Assembly: GCF_900110895.1 (NCBI RefSeq)
Contig: NZ_FOIQ01000003.1
Span: 248,001-312,000 of the forward strand
Reading direction: 5' to 3'
Source: Prevotella aff. ruminicola Tc2-24
GTDB lineage: Bacteria > Bacteroidota > Bacteroidia > Bacteroidales > Bacteroidaceae
DNA: 64,000 nt
The translations under genes and the position numbers were made by a program. The notes beneath the pieces were generated by a model, which did no database searches, was not told the origin of the DNA, and was given only the letters and a program-made list of their open reading frames with translations. Shown one piece after another: positions 9,140 through 17,079 of the stretch (positions are counted from its first letter, which is position 1; each line of letters starts with the position of its first letter).

Positions 9140-9976
9140 CTAAACCGTGATATCCGACACCTCTGTCACGCTATCAGCCCAGCCGTTCATCACCACAGCC
9201 GGCGAGTGCGTCGTCAGGATAATCTGCACGTTCGGGTTCAGTTCGATACACAGGTCTATCAATCTTTTCTGCCACTCGAAATGTAGTGATGCCTCCGGTT
9301 CGTCCATGAAGAGCACATATGGCAGGTTATCCTCCACGAGCACCGTCAGCAAGATGGCCAGCATCTGCTTTTCGCCACTCGACAATTGATAAGGCAATAG
9401 CACCTCACCAATCTGCGTGAAACGCAACTCGTTCTCCGTTCGTATGATTTTCTTACCTGTATCCTCGAACAATTCATCCACCATATCCTGAAAGCGTTTC
9501 TTCTTCAGCGAAAGTTGTTGTGCCGCCTCGGCATCACCTTTCTGCAGCAGTTCTATGATACGGTTACCGATGTTCACCTGATAGTCCAGATACTTCCGCT
9601 GCAGGTTGTACAACTGGATATCCAGCAGGGAGCCACCCCCAACACCAGCCAGTGCCGAGAGCGCTTGCCTCAGGAACCCCTCTCCTTCGGAGAGTGTCTG
9701 CGAAAGGTTCGAGTCGAGCGAGCGTATCACATCATATCGTATCCATTTCGCATCGGCCGGCACCACATCGAGCTTTACGCCCTTGAGCATGTGCGAGGGA
9801 AACTCCCCGCCAGCCGTCAGTCCTTTCACTACCTTGTTCAAGATTGTACTCTTGCCCACTCCGTTGATACCACTGAGGATGTTCACCTGTCGGTTCAGAT
9901 CCCAGATAATGTGTTTCTTCCCACTCCATAGCGAGTCGATCTCTATCCGTTTGATATATTCAGCGTACTTTGGCAT
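9140..9976 (-). CDS. ABC/SMC-like AAA ATPase, candidate AriA-type sensor
   Basis: A 278-residue cytosolic ATPase. Walker A is GINGVGKST (36-44), the ABC signature is LSSGEKQ (198-204), Walker B is VLFMDEPEAS (221-230, Asp225-Glu226) and the switch His is in LTTHS (His257). A predicted coiled segment at about 120-175 separates the lobes, as in AAA_15/AAA_21 and OLD-type ATPases. There is no transmembrane segment, so it is not a transporter ATPase. It is the first gene of a two-gene unit with the DUF4435 protein. It appears shorter than the AriA proteins I recall, so it may be a compact variant or a housekeeping relative. Confidence 0.8.
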   Translation of the reverse strand: MPKYAEYIKRIEIDSLWSGKKHIIWDLNRQVNILSGINGVGKSTILNKVVKGLTAGGEFPSHMLKGVKLDVVPADAKWIRYDVIRSLDSNLSQTLSEGEGFLRQALSALAGVGGGSLLDIQLYNLQRKYLDYQVNIGNRIIELLQKGDAEAAQQLSLKKKRFQDMVDELFEDTGKKIIRTENELRFTQIGEVLLPYQLSSGEKQMLAILLTVLVEDNLPYVLFMDEPEASLHFEWQKRLIDLCIELNPNVQIILTTHSPAVVMNGWADSVTEVSDITV

Positions 9977-10566
9977 AGTCGTCAGTTTTTATTGGCATCA
10001 GTCTATCAGCCACGTTTCGACCACAAATATACAAAAAATCCAGAACCCTCCAAAGGAATTCCGGTTTTTTATGGTTTACACAAGCATCGCTTGGCCTCTA
10101 TTGCACAGAAGAGATCACTTTATTCAGTATGCATCGAAGCAATGGCAAGCCTTATAAGCACTTAGGGGATGGCATTCAAGAATTAAAACTCACATCGTAC
10201 ACCTAGCTTTCAAACTTTTACTTAAGTGATTGGGGTTGTTTACTTGTTACAATTTGTTTTTCAATCATCTCATAGAATATACAACAGGGCTTATGAGGCG
10301 TTTCATTTTATTGATTCTTCCATCTGCAACATCGTTGCGCATGCTGCAATTTGCATGATATCAACATGATTAGTTGAAATTTTTAATCTATAATGCTTTT
10401 CTAACTTGCAACGCTTTTTCTTTGTCTCGGATGAATATGTTTACTAGTTTTGTGGCGATTTAACGATCCGAATCCTATCTGCTTTGTGCAGAATGTTTGA
10501 AGACCAACCGATTAAAAACCGTTTTAAATTACTACTCGTTCCCGAAGAAAAGTTCACTATTGCTGT
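9977..10566. other. 590-base AT-rich intergenic gap
   Basis: No convincing gene is seen between the leftward ATPase and the rightward permease. Open frames here lack family resemblance. The DNA becomes visibly AT-richer from about 10.0 kb, marking the left edge of the peptide island. I did not find a full TTTG/TAnnTTTG promoter for the permease gene, and no direct repeats or tRNA fragment that would mark an integration site. Confidence 0.5.
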
Positions 10567-11790
10567 ATGATAGATTTTTGGTATGAAATATGGGAAACCG
10601 TTCGAAGGAAACCAACACGTGTCATATTGACAGGTCTTGGTATTTCGTGGGGTATTTTTATACTCATCCTATTGGTCGGCATTGGTGAAGGTTTTGAAAA
10701 AGGTGTATTAAAATTGTTTGATGGCTATTCAAAAAGTACGACGTATGTTTTTACCTCCCAAACATCAAAAGCATATAAGGGAACGGCTGTTGGCCAACCG
10801 GTTACTATTACGGAGGAAGATATGATTCGTTTGAGGCAGGATGTCCCCGAGATTACAAGGATATCTCCAGAGATATCTCATTGGGGAACTGTTTATTCCG
10901 AAAAGGCCCAGGGTGCCTTTGATGTCCGCGCCGTCCGTCCTGACTATTTTGATATCAGGATATTGGAAACGGAAAAAGGTCGGTTGCTTAATAGCCTTGA
11001 TATGAGTGAATCCCGAAAATGCGTAGTTATAGGAAAGAATGTGGCAGATGTGCTGTTCTATCATGATCAGCCGATAGGCAAGGAGGTTCGTATTGGAACA
11101 GAGGTATATGTGGTGGTGGGTATCATTAAAAACACACTGTTAAGTTCTTCTGAAGACCGTGTCATTTATATGCCTTATTCTACATATCTGAGGACCAATG
11201 CCACAGCAAAAGAATTTACGACGATGGTGTATGCCGTGTGTGATGGTGTGGAATCAAAAGAAGTAAATGACCAAGTGAAGAGCGTCCTTTCGAGAATTAA
11301 GAACGTGGATCCAGACGATGGTAGCGCTTTTTTCTTCAATAGTATGGAAGAACAGGTAAAGGCTTTTAACAGCTTGTTTAATACGTTGAAAGGGTTCTTG
11401 TGGTTTATGGGAATCAGCACATTGGTTAGCGGTATTATCGGAATTGGCAATATCATGTATATCTCTGCCAAGGAACGTACACGTGAAATAGGCATCCGGA
11501 AATCACTTGGTGCAAGATCATCATCGATAAAAGGAATGTTTCTTTGTGAGTCCATTGCCATTACATCTATTTCTGGTTATGTCGGTATTGCACTGGGATG
11601 GTTGTGTTTGGAATTGGTAAGTATGTTAATGGATGATGATACACTGATGATGGATAAGCCCCAGATCAATCTGCTTATCACGATATGCGCGATGCTGATA
11701 TTGATGATTGCTGGTGTATTAGCAGGACTAAAGCCTGCTATGTATGCAGCAGATCTACGTCCTATAGAGGCACTAAGAGATGAAAACTAA
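10567..11790 (+). CDS. MacB/FtsX-type ABC transporter permease
   Basis: A 407-residue inner-membrane protein. The N-terminal helix (LTGLGISWGIFILILLVGI, about residues 21-40) is followed by a large extracytoplasmic MacB periplasmic core domain (about 45-270), then three C-terminal helices of the FtsX domain (about 280-305, 325-350, 375-395). KERTREIGIRKSLGA is the classic cytoplasmic coupling segment of the family. MacB-type permeases do mechanotransmission, driving export of peptides, lipoproteins or toxins with a periplasmic adaptor. The partner ATPase is not encoded nearby, which is unusual. The adaptor gene follows after 12 bases. Confidence 0.88.
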   Translation: MIDFWYEIWETVRRKPTRVILTGLGISWGIFILILLVGIGEGFEKGVLKLFDGYSKSTTYVFTSQTSKAYKGTAVGQPVTITEEDMIRLRQDVPEITRISPEISHWGTVYSEKAQGAFDVRAVRPDYFDIRILETEKGRLLNSLDMSESRKCVVIGKNVADVLFYHDQPIGKEVRIGTEVYVVVGIIKNTLLSSSEDRVIYMPYSTYLRTNATAKEFTTMVYAVCDGVESKEVNDQVKSVLSRIKNVDPDDGSAFFFNSMEEQVKAFNSLFNTLKGFLWFMGISTLVSGIIGIGNIMYISAKERTREIGIRKSLGARSSSIKGMFLCESIAITSISGYVGIALGWLCLELVSMLMDDDTLMMDKPQINLLITICAMLILMIAGVLAGLKPAMYAADLRPIEALRDEN

Positions 11791-11802
11791 AAATATACTC
11801 GG

Positions 11803-12879
11803 ATGAAAACGACAAAAATTACAATCATACTATTCATACTTCTTGCTTTAGGTTTTGTAGTATTTCGCATGACGACCGGTAAGAAACATGAGCGTGTACG
11901 TATTGTGCAGGCGGAATACCGTAATATCGAGAAAACTCTTACTATCTCAGGAACGATCATACCAGAAAAGGAGATCGAGATAAAATCTACCATCTCAGGC
12001 GTCCTTGAGAAGTTGTCTGCTCGGGTCGGTGAAGATGTGCAGCCTGGAACTCCAATAGCAAGTGTCCGTTATGTAAAGGACCCGATGGAGTACAAAAACC
12101 TGCTGAACCAATTAGAAGTTGCCCGTACTCGACTTGACAATGCGGAACTTAGATTCAAAAGTACCCAGAACCTATATCGTCAGAAACTCATTGCACCATT
12201 AGAATATGAAAATGAAAAAGATGAACTGGCTATTCTTCGGTTAGAATATAGGTCCGTCGAATCTGAGTTAAAAATGTTACGAGGTAATTATCAGCAAAAG
12301 GAAATCTCAAACATTATTACGGCTACGGGGAGTGGAACCATCCTGGAACTTCCAGTCAAAGAAGGTGGTTCTGTTATGGCACGGGGAACATTATATGAGG
12401 GTACGACTATCGCTCGCCTCGCCGACATGAATTCACTGGTGTTTAAGGGGGATGTGTTAGAGTCTGACATATTGAAACTAAGTGTCGGCATGCCTGTGAA
12501 ATTCACTCTGTCGGCTGATAAAAACATCCAATTTATGGGAAGAATAGAAGTGATATCTCCTAAAGGAAATGTGCAAGACGGTGTCTCACGCTTTCAGGTG
12601 ACAACAACTATAGATATCCCTAATAACTATCGGAAATATATTAAGGCCGGATGTACGGCCAATGCAACAACTATTATTGAGAAGAAAACAAAGGTTTTGG
12701 CCCTTGAAGAGAAATATTTTAAGTTTAGTTATGACTCGGTATATGTGGAGGTACAGAAGGATGACGGATCGTTTGAAAAGAGATTTCTTAAGACAGGAAT
12801 CTCTGACGGTACCTATACGGAGATTGTAAGTGGATTAAGTGCTAAAGATAAAATCAAAGACAATAAAAAGAATAAGTAA
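11803..12879 (+). CDS. Periplasmic adaptor (membrane fusion) protein, HlyD/MacA type
   Basis: A 358-residue adaptor with an N-terminal membrane anchor (ITIILFILLALGFVVFR). The biotinyl-lipoyl half motifs (IKSTISGVLEKL and ATGSGTILELPVKEGG) flank a long alpha-helical hairpin at about residues 100-165 with heptad character, followed by the beta-barrel domain. Such proteins bridge an inner-membrane pump to an outer-membrane channel of the TolC type. It lies between the permease and a gene that starts on the very next base, so the three are co-transcribed. No TolC homologue is in the window. Confidence 0.87.
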   Translation: MKTTKITIILFILLALGFVVFRMTTGKKHERVRIVQAEYRNIEKTLTISGTIIPEKEIEIKSTISGVLEKLSARVGEDVQPGTPIASVRYVKDPMEYKNLLNQLEVARTRLDNAELRFKSTQNLYRQKLIAPLEYENEKDELAILRLEYRSVESELKMLRGNYQQKEISNIITATGSGTILELPVKEGGSVMARGTLYEGTTIARLADMNSLVFKGDVLESDILKLSVGMPVKFTLSADKNIQFMGRIEVISPKGNVQDGVSRFQVTTTIDIPNNYRKYIKAGCTANATTIIEKKTKVLALEEKYFKFSYDSVYVEVQKDDGSFEKRFLKTGISDGTYTEIVSGLSAKDKIKDNKKNK

Positions 12880-13584
12880 ATGAAAAATCGAATGTTTCTA
12901 TTGGCAGTATTTCTGCCGTTGGTATTATTTGCAAATGCGGCAGGAACGCCAGAACGCATTCCTGTTCAAGTTCAGTCGTGTAAGTTCTCTGTTGCTGTGC
13001 CGGAGGGATGGGATACAATTCCTCAAAGTGCTCTTGACCAAAAGTTGGGCAAGAAAGTGGCTGTCATGGGTTTATATCCAAAAGGTAAAACTGATTATTT
13101 TGAGGAGAAATATATGATTCTGTCGTTTCTGCCAACAGTCAATAGCCTTAATAATCTCCCCTGTAAGGCGATCTATGATGAGTTGAAGGGAATGATGAAG
13201 CAAAATTCCATACCCAATAATGACTCTATTCATGTCGTCTATAATGGGATGGATAGTCTAAGCGCTGGAAACAAGTTTCAAATACAATCGAACATGACGA
13301 TATATAAAGACTCCGCAAATGTGAATTGTCAACAAATTCTGTTATTGTCAAGATTCGGTTATATCTGTATTGCGTATTATGATAAGAATGAGATACCGTC
13401 TGCTTCTGATACTGTTTTACAAAAACTAATTCAGGACATAGATATTGATAACGATTATGTGTATGTCGAGCCACATAATGAGTCAGCCTTTACTTTTGGC
13501 AAGATTGCAATTGCCTTAGGAATCGGCATCCTTGTCTACCTAATCATGACGCTACTTGACAAAAGAAAAAAGAAAGATGAATAG
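12880..13584 (+). CDS. Secreted, C-terminally anchored protein of unknown function
   Basis: A 234-residue protein. Residues 1-21 form a signal peptide (ending FANAAG), the body is an extracytoplasmic domain whose start (CKFSVAVPEGWDTIPQS) resembles PsbP/DUF-type alpha-beta domains, and IAIALGIGILVYLIMTLL near the C-terminus is a membrane anchor followed by the basic tail DKRKKKDE. It begins immediately after the adaptor stop, so the ribosome probably passes from one to the next. I do not recognise the family. The topology suggests a periplasmic domain held in the inner membrane, perhaps as an accessory to the export pair. Confidence 0.7.
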   Translation: MKNRMFLLAVFLPLVLFANAAGTPERIPVQVQSCKFSVAVPEGWDTIPQSALDQKLGKKVAVMGLYPKGKTDYFEEKYMILSFLPTVNSLNNLPCKAIYDELKGMMKQNSIPNNDSIHVVYNGMDSLSAGNKFQIQSNMTIYKDSANVNCQQILLLSRFGYICIAYYDKNEIPSASDTVLQKLIQDIDIDNDYVYVEPHNESAFTFGKIAIALGIGILVYLIMTLLDKRKKKDE

Positions 13585-15355
13585 GCTTGTCAGTATATTA
13601 ATTCTTGTCCTACTTGTATCATTGCATATGAGCTATCCAAGCTCGTATGTGGAAAGGTATGCCGCATTTTATGTGTTGGCAGTAGCTCTGATCTGTATCG
13701 GTCTGTTTCTTAAACGAGACAACGTTACTCGGGACGTTTGTAATATACTTGCCTTTGCATATTTGTTATTCTTATTTGCTGATGGGATTATAAGAAGGAA
13801 TACTTATGGCTCTGACTTTTGCTGTTTCATGATAGTCTGTTGGCTTTTATTCCTAGTTCTGAGTATGCTATTCTTAAGTCGACATATTCAAAAAAGTCTT
13901 ATTTGTTCCATCATTGTTTGTGCGTGGATTGAGATTGTTGTTGGCTTCGGACAACTCTATGGACTGATGGAGAATGGTAACGCTTTTTTCCAATTTGGAG
14001 GCTCTCTTGGCAATCCCGGGGCCTATTCGGGATATCTTAGCGTCATATTTCCAATAGTCCTTCCTGTCTATCTGACTTGCAGGCGAAATCGTGATTGTGA
14101 GAATGTTCGATACTTACTCCTGGCATGCCTCATCTTTATGCTTGCTCTCATCTTCTTATCCCGTTCCCGTGGAGCGTGGCTGGCATGCTTGATAGGATGT
14201 GTCTTTGTGATAGAACACTACTATGGCGTACTGAAATCTATTCGTAGGCATTTTAGTCGCACCCAGCGTCTCGTATTATCCGTCTTATTAGGAGTGGGCC
14301 TTCTTGGTGGGGTTTTCTTCCTATACAAGTTCAAAGCCGATTCTGCAGATGGAAGACTACTTGTATGGAAAGTCGCACTTCAGGCTCCCCGTGAGAATAT
14401 TTTGCTTGGTGACGGGTGTGGTTCGTTTGAGGCGAACTATTGCCGGTGGCAACGCGATTATTTTGCCTCAGGTGAAGGAACTGAGAGAGAAAAATTTCTT
14501 GCTGATTACGTGACGTGTGCCTATAATGAATTCTTACAGGTATTTATCGACCATGGCGTCGTCGGTACGTTGCTGTTCTTTGGTATTATACTTCTCGCAC
14601 TGCTGCAGAAGGACTCACACCGTTCACATATCTTTATTGGGGCAAAAGCATCATTATTGGGATTCCTAGTGCTCTGTTGCGTCTCTTACCCTTTACATGT
14701 TCAGCTTATGTATCTGCATCTGATAGTTGTATTGGCTTTGCTTTTGGCACATAGAAACAAACAACGTCATCGGGTCGGAGTATGGTCGAGACATATCATG
14801 TCATTATGCTTGTTACTGGTGGTCGTCTGCGTCTCCTTAATGAGCCTGCACCAATTATATGGCCTTCGATTACTGGAAAATGGATTAGGAAATGCGGCTC
14901 ATGGAGATATGACAGGTGCTATTAAACATTATAAGAAGGCGTATCCAATCATGAGCAATAATGGCATCTTCCTGTTTTATTATGCGTCGGCCTTATCGAT
15001 GGCAAATGAGCCAGAGAAGAGTATTGGAATGTTAAAGATGGCTGAAATAAAATCCTCTGATCCTCATATCTATATGTTGATGGGAGAAAACTACAAAAAA
15101 ACAGGGAATCTCATGGCTGCAAGAGAGGCATATCAAAAAGCGATAAACACGATTCCTTCCCGATTATATCCCCGTTCTTTGATTGTTCACCTTCTGATGG
15201 ATATGGGGCATAAAACAGAGGCGTACAAACTGGCGAACGAGATTCTACAGATGAAGGAGAAGGTTCCAACAACGGCTGGTAAAGAAATAAAAGGCGAAAT
15301 GCGTCTTATAGTTAACAGATTGTCTAACCCTCAAAACAGATTGCCTATGAAGTAA
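13577..15355 (+). CDS. O-antigen ligase/polymerase-like membrane protein with C-terminal TPR
   Basis: A 592-residue polytopic protein. About eleven hydrophobic helices span residues 1-430. A large loop has the Wzy_C/O-antigen-ligase features GNPGAYSGYL and SRSRGAWLACLIG and the segment DGRLLVWKVAL, seen in WaaL and Wzy families. A C-terminal tetratricopeptide region follows (about 440-590). The ATG at 13577 is preferred to the TTG seven codons upstream because it has an A/G-rich ribosome site and overlaps the previous gene by only 8 bases. Families of this kind transfer or polymerise glycans; some relatives glycosylate proteins. No other polysaccharide genes surround it, so a role tied to the peptides downstream is possible but unproven. 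Confidence 0.8.
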   Translation: MNRLVSILILVLLVSLHMSYPSSYVERYAAFYVLAVALICIGLFLKRDNVTRDVCNILAFAYLLFLFADGIIRRNTYGSDFCCFMIVCWLLFLVLSMLFLSRHIQKSLICSIIVCAWIEIVVGFGQLYGLMENGNAFFQFGGSLGNPGAYSGYLSVIFPIVLPVYLTCRRNRDCENVRYLLLACLIFMLALIFLSRSRGAWLACLIGCVFVIEHYYGVLKSIRRHFSRTQRLVLSVLLGVGLLGGVFFLYKFKADSADGRLLVWKVALQAPRENILLGDGCGSFEANYCRWQRDYFASGEGTEREKFLADYVTCAYNEFLQVFIDHGVVGTLLFFGIILLALLQKDSHRSHIFIGAKASLLGFLVLCCVSYPLHVQLMYLHLIVVLALLLAHRNKQRHRVGVWSRHIMSLCLLLVVVCVSLMSLHQLYGLRLLENGLGNAAHGDMTGAIKHYKKAYPIMSNNGIFLFYYASALSMANEPEKSIGMLKMAEIKSSDPHIYMLMGENYKKTGNLMAAREAYQKAINTIPSRLYPRSLIVHLLMDMGHKTEAYKLANEILQMKEKVPTTAGKEIKGEMRLIVNRLSNPQNRLPMK

Positions 15356-15382
15356 AAAAAACAGAGAATCAATCAACAAATG

Positions 15383-15408
15383 CGTTATGCCATCATGATG
15401 GTATAACG
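15383..15408 (+). other. Stem-loop upstream of the small peptide genes
   Basis: CGTTATGCCATC (15383-15394) pairs with GATGGTATAACG (15397-15408), with one G-U pair. It lies 28 bases after the ligase-like gene and 54 bases before the first peptide start. There is no T-tract. It may stabilise or punctuate the mRNA between the transport genes and the peptide genes. Confidence 0.5.
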
Positions 15409-15461
15409 AACCAATAACCAATTAATTAACATTATTATTAATCAACAAAATTTTTAAAATT

Positions 15462-15749
15462 ATGAAAACAAAAAAGAAGCCATTATTTGCAATGTTTGTA
15501 GCAATGGTTATGTCACTGGGTGTCATGAATAGTTTTAACAATGACGGTAATAACACCAACATTCAGCAGGTTTCATTGTCTTGCGCATCCAATTCAGAAG
15601 GTGAATATAATGGATGGGCTGCCGCATCAGCTGTTGCAGGATCTGCTGCCAGCTATTTTTACACATCAGCAATTGTTACTGGCGCTACAGGTGTTGGTGC
15701 ACCCGTGGCTATCGCAAATGGCCTGTTAGGAGGAATCTGTACATTATAA
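15462..15749 (+). CDS. Small secreted Gly/Ala-rich peptide 1 (bacteriocin-like)
   Basis: A 95-residue peptide. Residues 1-22 are a Lys-rich, hydrophobic export signal (MKTKKKPLFAMFVAMVMSLG). A polar Asn/Gln/Ser linker (23-50) follows, then a Gly/Ala/Ser-rich amphipathic to hydrophobic stretch (51-90). Cys41 and Cys93 bracket the hydrophobic core and could form one disulfide. Composition and size resemble pore-forming class II or circular bacteriocin precursors and small Bacteroidales secreted peptides, but no family was recognised. It is followed after 23 bases by a second peptide gene of the same design and then by membrane proteins of types found near bacteriocins. Confidence 0.65.
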   Translation: MKTKKKPLFAMFVAMVMSLGVMNSFNNDGNNTNIQQVSLSCASNSEGEYNGWAAASAVAGSAASYFYTSAIVTGATGVGAPVAIANGLLGGICTL

Positions 15750-15772
15750 ACAATTTAATTTAGTTTTTTATT

Positions 15773-16039
15773 ATGAAAAAAAGATTATTTTCTGTATTTA
15801 CATCTGTCGTATTAGCTGTTGCTTTCTTGCAATATAATGCACAAAATACTGCAGAGGAGAATGGCGTCATTTCACAGATTGCAGCTGCTGGCCTATGTGA
15901 GAGTGGTAGCAATGAGGCTGTTACTGCTGCAGGTGGTTCTATCGTAGCAGGTGTTGGCATAGGTATTTTGACTTCATCTCTTCCAGCTTCATGGAATCCT
16001 GTCGGTTGGGCAGGCATTATAGTTGGAGGCGCGTTGTAA
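15773..16039 (+). CDS. Small secreted Gly/Ala-rich peptide 2 (bacteriocin-like)
   Basis: An 88-residue peptide. The N-terminus (MKKRLFSVFTSVVLAVAFLQ) is an export signal whose pattern recalls the NVEALA-type peptides of Bacteroidales, although the NVEALA motif itself is absent. The mature part has AAGGSIVAGVGIGIL and WAGIIVGGAL, with several GxxxG spacings that favour helix-helix packing, and one Cys (Cys42). It pairs with peptide 1, 23 bases upstream, suggesting a two-peptide system. A 12-bp stem-loop follows the stop codon. Function unknown; a membrane-active peptide is inferred from composition only. Confidence 0.62.
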   Translation: MKKRLFSVFTSVVLAVAFLQYNAQNTAEENGVISQIAAAGLCESGSNEAVTAAGGSIVAGVGIGILTSSLPASWNPVGWAGIIVGGAL

Positions 16040-16047
16040 TCTCTTGT

Positions 16048-16104
16048 GGAATCTATTGGTGTCTATTTATATGTTTATATATAGATATTCATCCAATAGA
16101 TTCC
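16048..16104 (+). terminator. Long stem-loop after the peptide genes
   Basis: GGAATCTATTGG (16048-16059) and CCAATAGATTCC (16093-16104) are perfect inverted arms around a 33-base AT-rich loop that has further self-complementarity (TCTAT with ATAGA). No T-tract follows. A partial terminator or RNase-protecting hairpin here would let the peptides be made in larger amounts than the membrane proteins downstream. Confidence 0.5.
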
Positions 16105-16129
16105 GATATAAGTTGATATGAAAATTTGA

Positions 16130-16540
16130 ATGGTTGTTAACATTATGAAACATCTTCTTTCACAGGTTTTTTCTGACCGAAATACCATAACACTTTTGTT
16201 TCTTATGGGATTCTCTGGTTTTACGTGTACCGTGTTATTTCATAAATTGAGCACGCTGTCAATCGCTGTCGGGATTGTGCTTGGTACAATATTGGCGCAT
16301 CTGGCATGTAATATGAAGTTTCTTAGAATTCCATATAAAGACGATTCTGAGTGTGGGAAAAAGAACCTATTGCTTTTTTGTTTATATGTTGCATTGCTTA
16401 CAGTGTTTCTTATATACCCATCATGGAGTGATATGTATAATCTGGATGTTGACTATTTCTATATTTGGGTGTATGGCGCCTCTGTTGTATATTTCATAGG
16501 CGTGTATAGCTTGTTGTTATATAAGATCTTGAGCAGATGA
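16130..16540 (+). CDS. Small four-helix membrane protein
   Basis: A 136-residue hydrophobic protein with about four transmembrane helices (about 17-35, 38-55, 82-100, 110-130). No family is recognised. Its position, just after the peptide genes and overlapping the SpoIIM-like gene by 4 bases, suits an immunity or export accessory role, but this rests on context only. An alternative start at the ATG at 16145 (MKHLLSQ) would remove five residues; neither has a clear ribosome site. Confidence 0.65.
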   Translation: MVVNIMKHLLSQVFSDRNTITLLFLMGFSGFTCTVLFHKLSTLSIAVGIVLGTILAHLACNMKFLRIPYKDDSECGKKNLLLFCLYVALLTVFLIYPSWSDMYNLDVDYFYIWVYGASVVYFIGVYSLLLYKILSR

Positions 16541-17079
16541 AATATTTTCTTCTGGCTTTTGCCATCTGGCTCCTTCCGTTTTGTGCACGGATACCTATGA
16601 ACTTTTCTCAAGAAATACCGGAAGAGAAAACCGGGAGTGGAAATCATGTTATTGAAGCAATTCAGGATGCATGGAAAGCAAACGATAATGATAAGGCTTT
16701 CATCCTGATATTTGCGACAAATATCAAAGGTTGCGCAATCAACGTGTGTGGTGGTGCGTTGCTTGGAATAGGAACAGTTGCAAACCTTGCCATAAATGGC
16801 TTTGCGGCATCTGATGCGTTTGTATGCTCATATGAGTCGGGGTTCTCAATTAAAAACATTCTTAAGACGACGTTACCGCATAGTCCTGAGTTAATTGGTT
16901 TTTGGTTGTCTGGTGCGATGGGCTTTATGATTGCATGGCAGTTAGTTCTTTTTATGAGGGGGAAAGAGTCATGGTCAAAAGGCTTTTTGAAGAGAATGTG
17001 TATATACGCTATTTGCGTCTTTTTAATCATTTTGTGTTCCGCATATATTGAGGCACACATTTCAATTAATATGGTATGA
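16537..17079 (+). CDS. SpoIIM-like (DUF95) membrane protein
   Basis: A 180-residue protein with about four membrane segments. The pattern FATNIKGCAINVCGGALLGIGTV, then NGFAASDAF, then TLPHSPELIGFWLSGAMGF matches the SpoIIM/DUF95 family, in which a conserved Asn, a Gly-rich helix and a P-H-x-x-E motif recur. Besides sporulation and DUF58/MoxR clusters, DUF95 proteins occur in circular bacteriocin loci as immunity or secretion helpers. This organism is not expected to sporulate. The gene overlaps both neighbours by 4 bases (ATGA), so it is tightly coupled with the four-helix protein and the YIP1-like protein. Confidence 0.75.
   Translation: MKYFLLAFAIWLLPFCARIPMNFSQEIPEEKTGSGNHVIEAIQDAWKANDNDKAFILIFATNIKGCAINVCGGALLGIGTVANLAINGFAASDAFVCSYESGFSIKNILKTTLPHSPELIGFWLSGAMGFMIAWQLVLFMRGKESWSKGFLKRMCIYAICVFLIILCSAYIEAHISINMV

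Noticed and set aside
9140..9976. ATPase as the missing partner of the MacB-type permease
   Set aside because: It is on the opposite strand, is of the SMC/AAA_15 kind with a coiled insertion, and pairs with DUF4435; transporter ATPases look different.
13556..13576. TTG start for the O-antigen-ligase-like gene
   Set aside because: The ATG at 13577 has a better ribosome site and starts just before the first membrane helix.
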